DNA of 64,000 nucleotides from JAHDCJ01 sp039028895 (GCA_039028895.1 JBCCHF010000037.1:8053-72052), one strand, 5' to 3'. Positions 34,075-44,081 are shown, counted from the stretch's first letter. Notes: generated by a model not told the origin, from the sequence alone. Translations and numbers: made by a program.

Positions 34075-35367
34075 ATGCTCGATGATGCTCCAATCCAGCT
34101 AAATGCTGATTTCCAATATGCTTTAGATGCATTGGAAAAAGGAGCCAATATGTTTATCACCGGAAAAGCCGGAACAGGAAAGTCAACCCTGCTTCAGCTT
34201 TTTCGGGATACCACAAGGAAAAAAGTCGTAGTGCTGGCTCCCACAGGCATCGCGGCCCTCAATGTAAAGGGCCAAACCATCCATTCTTTTTTTGGTTTTC
34301 CACCAAAACCGATCACTAAAGCCGACATCAAACAAAAACGATATAGAGGTTTATACCAAAAGCTGGATGTCATGATCATTGATGAAATATCTATGGTCAG
34401 AGCTGATATGCTGGATAATATTGACCATTTCCTGCGCATCAACAGAGATATGCTTGATGAGCCTTTCGGTGGCGTTCAGGTTGTATTCTTTGGAGATCTT
34501 TTTCAGTTGCCGCCCGTCGTCAAAAAAGAGGAAGCTGAGTACTTTAGAACTAATTACCAAAGTCCGTATTTCTTTTCTGCAGATGTCATGCAGGAAATCG
34601 AACTTGAGCGACTGGAACTCAGCTTTGTATACAGGCAGGATAACCGAGCCTTTATCCGGCTATTGGATAATATCCGAACCAATTCTCTCGATTATGATGA
34701 CCTGGAAGCTTTAAATGAACGATATTATAAAGAGCTTTCCGATTACGAGATGGAAGGCCATTTTATTACCCTTTCAGCAAGAAATAATGAAGTTGACCGC
34801 ATTAACCACCAACAATTGTCAAAACTACAGGGCACTGAAGTCACCTTTACAGGGAGAGCTGATGGTAATTTCACAGAACGCCTCTTCCCTACAGATATCA
34901 TTCTTAAATTACGCGTCGGTGCTCAGGTTATGTTTGTGAAGAATGACCCCAAAAGGAGATTTGTAAATGGAACGATCGGCACAGTAACACAATTAACCCA
35001 GGACCAGATCAAGGTAACCATTACCGACGAAGAAGGCAACCCAAGAGGTATCAATGTCAAAAAAATGGATTGGGAGCTTATTCGCCACAAGATAGATGAC
35101 GATGGCAATATCGGCTCTGACACCATTGGCACTTTTGTGCAATACCCACTCCGGTTAGCCTGGGCCATCACTATTCACAAAAGCCAAGGGAAAACATTCG
35201 ACAAAGTAATCATTGATCTTGGGAAGGGATCATTTGCCCATGGTCAGACCTATGTGGCCCTGAGTCGATGCACCAGCCTGCAAGGTGTTGTTCTCAAACA
35301 GAGAATCAGACCCAGGGATATAATGCTTGACCCGCGGATTGTAGAATACAATGAAAGTCAATATTAA
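34075..35367 (+). CDS. PIF1/RecD2-like ATP-dependent DNA helicase
   Basis: 430 aa, cytoplasmic. SF1B helicase with Walker A GKAGTGKS (30-37), motif Ia APTGIAALNVKGQTIHSFFG, Walker B MIIDEISMVRADML, motif III FFGDLFQLPPV, a middle LRVGAQVMFVKND strand, and motifs V/VI AWAITIHKSQGKTFDKV with YVALSRCTSLQGVVL. All catalytic motifs are intact. PIF1-type enzymes unwind DNA 5'-3', act at G-quadruplexes and in recombination. It lacks the extra C-terminal domains of some bacterial PIF1 proteins. Confidence 0.92.
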   Translation: MLDDAPIQLNADFQYALDALEKGANMFITGKAGTGKSTLLQLFRDTTRKKVVVLAPTGIAALNVKGQTIHSFFGFPPKPITKADIKQKRYRGLYQKLDVMIIDEISMVRADMLDNIDHFLRINRDMLDEPFGGVQVVFFGDLFQLPPVVKKEEAEYFRTNYQSPYFFSADVMQEIELERLELSFVYRQDNRAFIRLLDNIRTNSLDYDDLEALNERYYKELSDYEMEGHFITLSARNNEVDRINHQQLSKLQGTEVTFTGRADGNFTERLFPTDIILKLRVGAQVMFVKNDPKRRFVNGTIGTVTQLTQDQIKVTITDEEGNPRGINVKKMDWELIRHKIDDDGNIGSDTIGTFVQYPLRLAWAITIHKSQGKTFDKVIIDLGKGSFAHGQTYVALSRCTSLQGVVLKQRIRPRDIMLDPRIVEYNESQY

Positions 35368-35403
35368 TTCAGTTTTTGTCGAAAAAACATGAACTTTAAC
35401 GGT

Positions 35404-35428
35404 AAATTTGATTTATTCGGTCAAATTT
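35404..35428. promoter_or_regulatory. Inverted repeat with -7-like box upstream of the prohibitin gene
   Basis: AAATTTGA (35404-35411) pairs with TCAAATTT (35421-35428) across 9 bases. TAAATTTG at 35403-35410 fits the Bacteroidota -7 consensus TAnnTTTG, with a TTTG at 35375-35378 as a somewhat distant -33. The start codon is at 35478. Confidence 0.35.
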
Positions 35429-35477
35429 TTTCAACTTCTTCACTATTTAACCTGTTAAAAAAGCAAAAAAATAACTC

Positions 35478-36293
35478 ATGAAAGGTAACAAACTTGTATC
35501 CTTAGGAATAATGGCCTTCATCGCACTTATCCTTGTGGTGGGGCTTTCAAACAGCATTTTTTACACGATTGACCCCGGTGAAAAAGGTGTACTTTTTAAG
35601 CGTTTTGGCGGTGGTCTTGATAAAGAAAATATCTTCGGCCAAGGTTTCCATATTATCTCTCCATGGAACAGGATGTATCGTTACGACGTCAGAACGGACG
35701 AGGACTTTGAGTCAATGGAAGTACTTTCAAAGAATGGTTTGACCATTAAAGTAGAATTATCTTACCGTTACTCTCCTATGCCAGATAACATTGGCTTCCT
35801 GCATGATGAGATCGGTTCAGACTATAAGGCAAGAATTATCATGCCTGAAATACGTTCTGCTACCAGGGAGGTTATTGGTAAATATCTCCCTGAAGAACTC
35901 TATTCCACAAAGCGTGAAGCCATCCAAGACGAGATCTTTACTAGAACTTCAGAAGCAGTTGGTGAAAAGCATATTACCCTTGATGCTGTCCTGATTCGTG
36001 AAGTAGCACTTCCCGAATCTCTCCAGGCTGCTATTGAGCGAAAGCTAAAAGAAGAACAAGAATCTCTACAATACGAATTCCGTCTGGAAAAAGAGCGTAA
36101 AGAGGCTGAGCGTAAAGTTATCGAGGCCCAGGCTAAAGCAGATGCGAACCGTATTCTAAACGCGAGTCTTACCGACAAAATCCTGCGTGACAAAGGTATT
36201 GAAGCTACACTCGATCTTGCCAATTCACCAAATAGCAAAGTCGTAATTGTAGGTGGAGAAGGTGGAGGACTTCCACTTATCCTGGGTAATTAA
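35478..36293 (+). CDS. Prohibitin/SPFH (band 7) membrane protein
   Basis: 271 aa. N-terminal membrane helix (SLGIMAFIALILVVGLSNSI) followed by a band 7 domain (about 30-185; YTIDPGEKGVLFKRFGGGL, FHIISPWNRMYRYDVRT), then a coiled coil rich in Glu/Lys/Ala (KEEQESLQYEFRLEKERKEA) and a hydrophobic C-terminus. Prohibitins form ring assemblies on the inner membrane that control proteases and membrane organisation. No FtsH or NfeD gene is adjacent. A strong hairpin terminator follows. Confidence 0.92.
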   Translation: MKGNKLVSLGIMAFIALILVVGLSNSIFYTIDPGEKGVLFKRFGGGLDKENIFGQGFHIISPWNRMYRYDVRTDEDFESMEVLSKNGLTIKVELSYRYSPMPDNIGFLHDEIGSDYKARIIMPEIRSATREVIGKYLPEELYSTKREAIQDEIFTRTSEAVGEKHITLDAVLIREVALPESLQAAIERKLKEEQESLQYEFRLEKERKEAERKVIEAQAKADANRILNASLTDKILRDKGIEATLDLANSPNSKVVIVGGEGGGLPLILGN

Positions 36294-36368
36294 TCGCAGA
36301 AAAGTGTTTTGAAAATCGCAGTTGGAAAAGAAAATATCCAGTTGTCAATTTTCAACAAAAATAATTTC

Positions 36369-36430
36369 TAAAACAGCTGAAAAAGCAATCCCCTTCTTTC
36401 TGTATGCGGGTTGCTTTTTCAGCTGTTTTA
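36369..36430. terminator. Long perfect-stem terminator
   Basis: A 20-bp perfect stem pairs 36369-36388 with 36411-36430, extended by three more pairs toward the loop. A T-run follows on the plus strand and A/T-rich sequence on the other. It ends the prohibitin transcript. Confidence 0.85.
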
Positions 36431-36472
36431 GTTTTTTTACTATTTTAGCAATGAGAACCTAAATCCATTGCT

Positions 36473-36634
36473 ATGAAAAGAGAGGAAGCACGGCAAAAAC
36501 AAAAAGAATTCAGGCGTAAATTCAAAGCCAGTCAACAAACGGAAGGCAAGAAAATATTTCGAGTCGTCTTACTCATGACCGTTGCCCTTTTGGTCATTTT
36601 ATTTCTTGTCTTCAGATCAAATCTTACTGGGTAA
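36473..36634 (+). CDS. 53-aa single-pass membrane protein
   Basis: Starts with a strongly basic cytoplasmic stretch (MKREEARQKQKEFRRKFK), followed by a single membrane helix (VVLLMTVALLVILFLVF) and a short tail. It lies just after a strong terminator, so it needs its own promoter; the convergent GT39 gene ends 5 bases beyond. No family recognised. The clean basic/hydrophobic layout supports a real small protein. Confidence 0.55.
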   Translation: MKREEARQKQKEFRRKFKASQQTEGKKIFRVVLLMTVALLVILFLVFRSNLTG

Positions 36635-36639
36635 GGTAC

Positions 36640-38280
36640 TTAGTCCTTCCGAAGCAGGTAATATTTAACAGGCTCCAGACTTTCTGAGGCCCTCCCCACT
36701 ATTGAATCAACTTTGAGTTCATTAAGCAGAATGGTGTCTTTTTGTAAGGGCAGTAATGGGAATATTTTTTCGCCTACCAATGCGGCATAAGGATCTTCTC
36801 CTTGAATGCCATCGATAATTTTCTGGTGATCCTTTTCATGGAAATATGAGCCATCCCAATGCTTGCTTAGGTAAAATGCAAGGCTAGGGTCCTCAGGGAT
36901 ATCATTGGCCAAAGCCAAATTTGACTGATCCTCGAGTACATTATTGACGATTATACTTGTCGTTCTGTTAATTGAGCGCTGACTATCCAGTAATGGCACG
37001 ATTGCCCAATAAGACAAAAATGTAATCGCCAGTCCAAATGTCAAAGAAGCAGTTATACCCTGCCTGAAGTTTTCCGAAAACAAGCTAATAGCCGCAAATA
37101 AGCCAACTCCCCACAAGACTGTTCCGGCCATAATCGCACGCATAAACCCCGGGCGACCAAATAATTGGTAAGCTCCAAGAATAATGGCTACAACAACCAC
37201 AAACATGATTACCATAAAGAAAATCGAAGATCCCTTGATCCACTTCAGGTAAGGGCTTTTCCCTGATAGCAAGCCTTCCACCTGGTAAGCGATCAAAATA
37301 GCTATCGCAGGATAGGCACCTACAGCATATGCAGGCAGTTTACTAGGCATTATCTCATAAAAAATCCAACCGCACAAGAGCCATCCCCCCAAGAATAGCG
37401 CCTCCGTTTCTTTTTTTCGGATATGAACCCACAAGTCTTTTAAAGCAGCCGGGAAGAAAGCAATTACCGGTAAAAAGGCTAAAATCATCACACCAAGGTG
37501 ATAGCCCGGAGGACCTGTCTGACCAAGCACGGAACCGCCTGCTCGTTTCAGGATGTACCAATCAATCATAAACTGCACCGTCTCACCCCCATCTTTCTGC
37601 CAGGAAAAATATCCCCAGGCAAATAAAGGGAGCAAAGCCAATGGCAGAAAGAACCAGGGATGAAGCCTAACAGCATTGGTCCTTGTTGATTTAAACAACA
37701 ACAGAAAAAACCAGGTACCACCTGCCATGATCAGAATGGGCGGACCTTTGACTAATAATCCCAAGGAAACTGCAGTCCAAAATAAAGCACCGATTTTCCA
37801 GTTCGGAGTTTTTATGAAAAGAAAGAGCGAAAGCGCAGCGACTGTCTCAAAAAACAAAAGCGTCATATCTGTAACCGCCATTTTAGCCAGGCTGGGAAAC
37901 AATAAAGTACTGCCAAGAATCATGGCTGCCATCATGGCTTTAGGTCGGCCAAAACCCCTTCCCCCAAGGAATACAATCGCCAGCAGCGTCAATAGGCTAA
38001 AAATTACGGATGGCAACCTGGTGGCAAATTCATTCACCCCAAAAATCTTGTAGCTAATGGCAATGGTCCAGAAGTGAAAAGGAGGTTTCCAGTGTTTTTC
38101 AGACCAAAAAAAGTCAGGATTAACCCAATCACCAGACTCGATCATATTAAGCGCGAACCCTGCATACGCGGCTTCGTCTTCGTCCCATAATGCCATTTGA
38201 GGGTTATACAACAAAAGGTTACCCAGCAGTATCAGGATAAAAAAGCCAAGGAAATATTTCTGACTCAATACAGACTCCAT
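36640..38280 (-). CDS. GT39/ArnT-like membrane glycosyltransferase
   Basis: 546 aa with about 11-12 hydrophobic segments. The first periplasmic loop has the acidic motif ALWDEDEAAYAG, typical of GT-C enzymes such as ArnT and PMT, where the acidic pair coordinates the polyprenyl-phosphate sugar. KHWKPPFHFWTIAISYKIFG and RLPSVIFSLLTLLA follow in the family pattern. It transfers a sugar from a lipid carrier to lipid A, protein or another acceptor outside the inner membrane; acceptor unknown. Confidence 0.85.
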   Translation of the reverse strand: MESVLSQKYFLGFFILILLGNLLLYNPQMALWDEDEAAYAGFALNMIESGDWVNPDFFWSEKHWKPPFHFWTIAISYKIFGVNEFATRLPSVIFSLLTLLAIVFLGGRGFGRPKAMMAAMILGSTLLFPSLAKMAVTDMTLLFFETVAALSLFLFIKTPNWKIGALFWTAVSLGLLVKGPPILIMAGGTWFFLLLFKSTRTNAVRLHPWFFLPLALLPLFAWGYFSWQKDGGETVQFMIDWYILKRAGGSVLGQTGPPGYHLGVMILAFLPVIAFFPAALKDLWVHIRKKETEALFLGGWLLCGWIFYEIMPSKLPAYAVGAYPAIAILIAYQVEGLLSGKSPYLKWIKGSSIFFMVIMFVVVVAIILGAYQLFGRPGFMRAIMAGTVLWGVGLFAAISLFSENFRQGITASLTFGLAITFLSYWAIVPLLDSQRSINRTTSIIVNNVLEDQSNLALANDIPEDPSLAFYLSKHWDGSYFHEKDHQKIIDGIQGEDPYAALVGEKIFPLLPLQKDTILLNELKVDSIVGRASESLEPVKYYLLRKD

Positions 38281-38550
38281 AACCTCAAAGGTAAAGTAAA
38301 GGGACAGGAAAAATTAGAAAATAACACTCATATTCTCTGACAATAACCTTTGTAAGCCCAATATGATTAGAATAATATTTTACCAAATTTTGACTTATAC
38401 AAAACCCCAAATGGATTTGCCAAAGACTATAATTAAACTATATTACGTTTGAATTGATATTCTCAATTTCAAGCTTTTGGTTGGGACCAGAAGTTTGAAC
38501 TAATTTCCAAATAACGAACAACCGCGCCTGGTAATAAACAGACCTGGATT

Positions 38551-41500
38551 ATGCCCGACGACGATTCCATTATTTCTGAAAAGTCAACGACTAAGAAAGA
38601 TTCGGTTCAGGACCCCACCCTGACAGATGAGCCTCTTGAGGTGACCAGGGAGGAAGTCAGGAGGTATGCCCATTTTTTTCAGCCATTTGATAATGACCCT
38701 TTACAGGAAAAAACGTTGCGTGCCCTGGCGCATGGTGACAAACACATCGTCACAGGAGCCAATGGAACCGGCAAGGCGCATACCCTTTCTGCTATTGTAT
38801 CCAACCTGCTCTCCCAGGGAAAAAGATGCTTGGTGGTTGGCAATAATCCATTCGATCTTCAGGCTGTAAAAAGTCAATTATCATCAATTGGATTAACAGA
38901 GCTTTGTCTGATCATTTCAGAACCAGAACTCGAGCGGAACCACTTTATTGAAGAGATTAAGCATAATGCAGCTACGGCCAAAAATCCTGTCAACTTTGAT
39001 GCTGATGCTTATGACTTGTTAATCTCGCTTTGCCTGAGAGATGAAGTTCGTTTAAAAGAAATCCATACCACACTTAATAAGGTAATCTATGAAGATGATG
39101 CCTGGGCAGGTATGGCTGGAAAATTCCTGGAAAGCCATCATATCCAGGAACGAAGCTTGTTAAACAGTATGTTGAGCCCTGATGGATTTACATTTTCACC
39201 GGAGTCTTATGAACTTATGGTAGAAGCTATCCAGGAATGTGAACGGCTTTACAAAGACCTAAATACGCTCAAACATCCACTTGAAGCACTCAATAACAAT
39301 ATATTCCAGGACAATAGCGAGGAAGAGGCAATAGAACATACTGAGTTTGAAATACAGAAGTTTGAACAACGTGCCGGTAACTTGTACCATCGCTTTATCG
39401 GGATGCTGGAAAATTATCGTCAGGAACTTAACAACCACTACACTGATTATTACGAAACCCTGAGAGAAAAAAGCCTTTCCATTAAAGCAGGGATTAAGGA
39501 TTACAGTAATCAGTATGGTACCGATTTTCAGGATGCTGATGCCATCACCAATACAAAGCTCAAGCTACAGGGGCTTTTTTCAAAGCGCCCAAAAAATATT
39601 CTGGAAACCAAAAAGATGGTACTTGAGCAGTACGAAAAGTTGAAAAAAGACCTCAAGCGCAGGCCGTATTTTGAATTTTCGTTTGACGACATCAAATCAA
39701 GTGGCTCGGGTTTCGAAAAGATAAATGGCAGTCTTGAAGCATTTGACGAAAGCCTGAAAACATGGAGTCAAACCATTCCGAAAGAAGTGGATAATAAAGT
39801 TACCTGGCTGAACAGTACAACCGTTATCAAGCCTTTATCAAAGTACCAGGAACTTGTTGAAGAACTCGAAAAAGACTATGCAGAATTTGTAACTGAATTC
39901 AATGAATCAGAGTTATTTGAAAAACAGTTTACAGCAAAAGCAGGTCCGCTAAAAGAAAAGCTGGAATTTCTTTCGAGTGTTGTCGACCAGATCGAGCTCA
40001 TAAAATATAACCTTCAGGATTTTGGAAAATTCTTCCCATGGAAACATTACTGGCTAACGATTTCAGGGATGCCCCAAAAACTCGTTGAAGCACTCATTAA
40101 GGTAAGACCATCGAATTGGATAGCTGCATTTGAAAGTTGGTTTTTCCACCATCTGCTTGACCGCAATTACGATGAGACAATTCCAAATTCCGGACAACTG
40201 CTACATCAGGCCACAGAAGATCGAGGGCGCTTAAATAAGCTCATGCCCAAAAAGATCCTCGCAGCTTTCCGGTCGATGAGGAATGAACGGTATGATCTGC
40301 TCAAACAAGTCAACAAGCCCCTTTTTAACAAACTCTTTTCGAAAAAGAACAAAGGCATTATTGCTGAAACCACTCTCGGCGACCTCATGCAAGAAGATAT
40401 GGCGACTACAACCGCCTTTTTCCCTGTTTTGCTCATGAGCCCCAAAGCAGCTAACAACATACTCGCCGGATCAGCAGACAACTTCGACCTGGTTGCTTTC
40501 AGCGATGCCGGACAGATGAATTTCAAGGACTGTGTCAACTTATTGAACCAGGCCGATTTGAAATTCCTTTTCGCCAATCCGCATTACAGTGAAGTGATCG
40601 CTTCGGCCCTTGGAAAAGGCCAGAAAACCCTATTGCAATATGGAAGGGAAATGAAATTCATGGAGCATAATCTGCCTTATTATCACCATGATATGACGCC
40701 CTTTGTTGGCCTTTTGGAGCGCAAGGTCTTTAACGCCGAATTCAAAAAACTGCCCAAGCCAGAGAAGATCCCTGAAATAAGGTATATGACTGTGCAGGGC
40801 AATTACTTCCCTAATAAAGCCACTAATGAAGAAGAGGCCCAGCAGATTCTGGCACTGCTTTCGGAAGTAAAACCATTGGTAGGTAAGCAATATCCTGCTG
40901 TCGGCATAGTTTGCTTTACGGCTGCACAAGAAGAACTCATCAATCGTTATTTCAAAAGAATAAAATTTGAAAAACAACAAGGTGTAAAGGTAATTTGGAG
41001 GCTGGAAGAAGCAGGGATGTCTGTCTGTCCGATATACGACCTGAATCAATACGCTTTTGATATACTGTTTGTTTCGACAGTTTTTGATACCTCGAATAAT
41101 GAGTTGACCAAAGACTTTCGATCACTCGACAGACCGCTTGCACTTTGCGCTTTCCAGGATTTGCTGATGTACCCGGCAAAACAACTCACAATCTGCACTT
41201 CAATTGAACCTGATTTCCTGAGGTCTCACTTGCCCAATGAGGAAGATGAATATACTGGTCTGCATATTCTGGCGGACTATCTAGATTTGGCACGTGACCT
41301 GAGTCGATTCCCCATGGAGCCAATCCCGCTCCCTTTGGCCACTACTTATAGTGGTCAGGAAAGCCACGACGAATCCAGGTTATTGCTTATCAGGGAAATT
41401 ATTGAGTCTATTTGTTTGTATATTGATCCCGAACGCGTTGAGTCTCATATGTCGATCGGGTCTGTTCCGCTGGACCTTGTCATTCATCCGTTGTACGAAA

Positions 41501-41766
41501 AAGAACCACCGATCGCCATTCGCTGTGACGGGTTCTTTACTTCTGAAACTCCGGGTGCCTATTTGTGGGATCACCAGGTGGAAACCATGCTGGAAGAGGC
41601 AGGATATTATTTCATCCCGATTTGGTCGGTTAATTGGTGGCGTCAGCCTGTTGATGAAACCCGACAACTGGTTTCTGAAATCCTCGAGCTTGATCAAAAA
41701 TACGATCGTGAACCAAGAGTGATCAAACCAGGTCTGGAAGAAAACATTCCCTGGGATAGTACCTGA
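38551..41766 (+). CDS. Degenerate SF1 helicase-nuclease (UPF1/DNA2-like with REase-like end)
   Basis: 1071 aa, cytoplasmic. Architecture follows bacterial SF1 helicases fused to an MTES_1575-type restriction-endonuclease domain: AAA ATPase start, long coiled-coil insertion (about 230-520), second RecA-like half (about 620-960), nuclease-like end (about 960-1060). Key positions are altered. Walker A GANGTGKA (69-76) has Ala in place of Ser/Thr, the DEASQ box reads SDAGQ, the motif V equivalent and the arginine of motif VI (AITRAK in active relatives) are lost at LALCAFQDLL, and the nuclease IECDG reads IRCDG. The protein is probably structural or regulatory rather than a working helicase-nuclease. 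It converges with the ABC-F gene, 3 bases apart. Confidence 0.7.
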   Translation: MPDDDSIISEKSTTKKDSVQDPTLTDEPLEVTREEVRRYAHFFQPFDNDPLQEKTLRALAHGDKHIVTGANGTGKAHTLSAIVSNLLSQGKRCLVVGNNPFDLQAVKSQLSSIGLTELCLIISEPELERNHFIEEIKHNAATAKNPVNFDADAYDLLISLCLRDEVRLKEIHTTLNKVIYEDDAWAGMAGKFLESHHIQERSLLNSMLSPDGFTFSPESYELMVEAIQECERLYKDLNTLKHPLEALNNNIFQDNSEEEAIEHTEFEIQKFEQRAGNLYHRFIGMLENYRQELNNHYTDYYETLREKSLSIKAGIKDYSNQYGTDFQDADAITNTKLKLQGLFSKRPKNILETKKMVLEQYEKLKKDLKRRPYFEFSFDDIKSSGSGFEKINGSLEAFDESLKTWSQTIPKEVDNKVTWLNSTTVIKPLSKYQELVEELEKDYAEFVTEFNESELFEKQFTAKAGPLKEKLEFLSSVVDQIELIKYNLQDFGKFFPWKHYWLTISGMPQKLVEALIKVRPSNWIAAFESWFFHHLLDRNYDETIPNSGQLLHQATEDRGRLNKLMPKKILAAFRSMRNERYDLLKQVNKPLFNKLFSKKNKGIIAETTLGDLMQEDMATTTAFFPVLLMSPKAANNILAGSADNFDLVAFSDAGQMNFKDCVNLLNQADLKFLFANPHYSEVIASALGKGQKTLLQYGREMKFMEHNLPYYHHDMTPFVGLLERKVFNAEFKKLPKPEKIPEIRYMTVQGNYFPNKATNEEEAQQILALLSEVKPLVGKQYPAVGIVCFTAAQEELINRYFKRIKFEKQQGVKVIWRLEEAGMSVCPIYDLNQYAFDILFVSTVFDTSNNELTKDFRSLDRPLALCAFQDLLMYPAKQLTICTSIEPDFLRSHLPNEEDEYTGLHILADYLDLARDLSRFPMEPIPLPLATTYSGQESHDESRLLLIREIIESICLYIDPERVESHMSIGSVPLDLVIHPLYEKEPPIAIRCDGFFTSETPGAYLWDHQVETMLEEAGYYFIPIWSVNWWRQPVDETRQLVSEILELDQKYDREPRVIKPGLEENIPWDST

Positions 41767-41769
41767 CCT

Positions 41770-43407
41770 TTAGCTTACGCCAATCCCATTGTATAACATT
41801 TCCCGTTGCTTTTTTACTTTTTCGGAAGTCAAGAACTCATCAAATGTCATGAGTTGATCGATCATACCATTAGGGGTAATCTCAATAATCCTATTAGCAA
41901 CGGTTTGTAATAGTTTGTGGTCGTGAGATGTAAATATCAAGTTGCCTTTGAACGTTTGTAAAGCATCATTCAAGGCTGTGATAGATTCCATATCAAGGTG
42001 ATTGGTCGGTTCATCCATGAGCAGGAAGTTTGGATTAGCTAACATGATTTTTGACATCATGCACCGCACCTTCTCTCCTCCTGACAAAACACCCGCTTGT
42101 TTATGGACTTCCTCTCCTGAGAATAACATCCGTCCCAGGAAGCCACGGATAAACTGTTCATCTTTTTCTTCAGAATATTGACGCAACCAGTTGATCAGGT
42201 CAATATCATTTTTTCCTGAAAAATAGGTTTCATTTTCATTTGGCAAATAGGCGGAGGTAATAGTTTGACCAAATTCAAAATAGCCTTCGTCTGGTTGGCT
42301 TTCTCCTGCAATCACCTCGAAAAATGCAGTTAATGCGCCTGGTTCACGGCTGATGACGGCGATTTTATCTCCCTTATTCATCATGAATTCGATCTGGCTG
42401 AATAGGAAATCGCCTTGCTGACTCTTTTTAGCGAGGCCAACGACGTTGAGTATCTGGTCGCCTGGTTCGCGCTCAGGCTTGAAGTGAACGAATGGGTATT
42501 TCCGGCTTGACGGGCGAATTTCTTCAAGGTTCAGTTTTTCTAATGCCTTTTTACGGCTTGTAGCTTGTTTTGACTTCGAAGCGTTGGCGCTAAACCTTGC
42601 GATAAACTCCATTAACTCCGCACGCTTGGCCTCAACTTTCTTATTCTTTTGGGCCATCTGTCGCAGCATTAACTGTGAAGTTTCATACCAGAAAGTGTAG
42701 TTCCCGGTAAAAATCCGAATTTGGGCAAAATCGATATCTACCACATGGGTACATACCATATCGAGGAAGTAACGGTCGTGAGAAACCACGATCACAGTAT
42801 TCTTATAATCTGCGAGGAAATCAGCGAGCCAGGTTACTGTTTCGGCATCAAGGTCGTTGGTTGGCTCATCGAGTAACAGCAATTCCGGGTCACCGAAAAG
42901 TGCTTGTGCCAGTAGCACTTTTACCTTTTCCGCCCCGCTGAGTTCTTTCATCTGCTTGTTATGCAAATGTTCTTTTACACCGAGGTTGCTCAACAACTCT
43001 GCAGCATCAGACTCTGCGGTCCATCCGCCCATTTCACCAAACAGGTTTTCAAGGTCTGCTGCTCGTAGTCCGTCCTCCTCGGTCGCATCAGGATTCATGT
43101 AGATCGCATTCTTCTCGGTCATGATATCAAACATTTCCTTATGCCCCATAATGACGGTATCTAACACCTGCTCTTCCTCAAATTCGAAGTGATTCTGCTT
43201 GAGCACTGCCATACGGTTGCCTGGCTCAAGAGAAACATGCCCTCTGGTGGCATCAATTTCACCGGAAAGGATTTTCAGAAAGGTGGATTTTCCGGCACCA
43301 TTGGCACCGATGACACCATAACAGTTACCGATAGTAAATTTGAGGTTGACCTCATCGAAAAGAATGCGCTTGCCGTATTGTAATCCGAGGTTGCTAGCTG
43401 AAAGCAT
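41770..43407 (-). CDS. ABC-F family ATPase (YbiT/EttA-like)
   Basis: 545 aa with two ABC cassettes and no membrane domain. Cassette 1: Walker A GANGAGKSTFLK, signature LSGAEKVKVLLAQAL, Walker B LLLLDEPTNDLD. Cassette 2: degenerate Walker A near VISREPGALTAF, signature LSGGEKVRCMMSKIM, Walker B FLLMDEPTNHLD. The two are joined by a charged P-site tRNA interaction linker. ABC-F proteins act on ribosomes to aid translation or resist antibiotics. Length and sequence are nearest the YbiT type. The GK loss in the second Walker A is notable. Confidence 0.9.
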   Translation of the reverse strand: MLSASNLGLQYGKRILFDEVNLKFTIGNCYGVIGANGAGKSTFLKILSGEIDATRGHVSLEPGNRMAVLKQNHFEFEEEQVLDTVIMGHKEMFDIMTEKNAIYMNPDATEEDGLRAADLENLFGEMGGWTAESDAAELLSNLGVKEHLHNKQMKELSGAEKVKVLLAQALFGDPELLLLDEPTNDLDAETVTWLADFLADYKNTVIVVSHDRYFLDMVCTHVVDIDFAQIRIFTGNYTFWYETSQLMLRQMAQKNKKVEAKRAELMEFIARFSANASKSKQATSRKKALEKLNLEEIRPSSRKYPFVHFKPEREPGDQILNVVGLAKKSQQGDFLFSQIEFMMNKGDKIAVISREPGALTAFFEVIAGESQPDEGYFEFGQTITSAYLPNENETYFSGKNDIDLINWLRQYSEEKDEQFIRGFLGRMLFSGEEVHKQAGVLSGGEKVRCMMSKIMLANPNFLLMDEPTNHLDMESITALNDALQTFKGNLIFTSHDHKLLQTVANRIIEITPNGMIDQLMTFDEFLTSEKVKKQREMLYNGIGVS

Positions 43408-43800
43408 AAGTTGTTATTTTTTCCATACCGGAATGTTGTAAAAACGGCGCAAAGGTAAGGATAAATGCAAAGAAAGTCTATCTTTTTTTCTTTGCGGGAA
43501 CTAATCTTTTTTCAAAAACATTATTTATCCATAATTCAACATGTAAATTTCATTTTTCAACCATGTTACCTTACAATCTACATATTATCTCCAGCAAACG
43601 AGGCAATAAATCAATGCTGATACCATCATCCCTACTCCCCTCTTTCAGGGATACCGATGGTAGTGTATTTGTTGCCAGTACAGGAGATAAATGTGCTTTT
43701 GAAAGCAAAACAGATTGTATCTCCTAGTCCACTTCAAGGACATATTCTTTTTCACTTACTGACATTTTCAGGCTGCCTTGTGCAGGCTTTTTGACTATTT
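43408..43800. other. Intergenic region with two consecutive hairpins ahead of tRNA-Lys
   Basis: 393 bases. Hairpin 1: TACCATC and ATCCCT (43621-43633) pair with AGGGAT (43647-43652) and GATGGTA (43656-43662). Hairpin 2: GGAGATA (43683-43689) pairs with TATCTCC (43718-43724), with TGCTTT/AAAGCA inside. No ORF. They could belong to a small RNA or the tRNA leader. Confidence 0.45.
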
Positions 43801-43873
43801 GGGCTCGTAGCTTAGCAGGCAGAGCATCCCGCTTTTAACGGGAGTGGCGTAGGTTCGATTCCTACCGGGCTCA
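43801..43873 (+). tRNA. tRNA-Lys (anticodon UUU)
   Basis: A 73-base cloverleaf. Acceptor GGGCTCG (43801-43807) pairs with CGGGCTC (43866-43872, one G-T pair), anticodon stem TCCCG/CGGGA with loop CTTTTAA (anticodon TTT), T arm GTAGG-TTCGATT-CCTAC, discriminator A. CCA is not encoded. Confidence 0.95.
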
Positions 43874-44081
43874 CAATACCTCAAAGGAGGATTGCTTTTT
43901 TAAATTGGATTGGGGAATCGACAATAGCGGTTAAGTCGGTTCCCCACAATTTTTTTATTTCGGTTTGGAAATGTTGAGTGGATGAAGGAGGTTGATAGAC
44001 TATTGGGCTTAACAAACGACCCCCAATGCAATAGCCAACAAAAAGAGTCTATTAGTACAATAGCACATCCATAAATGCGTA

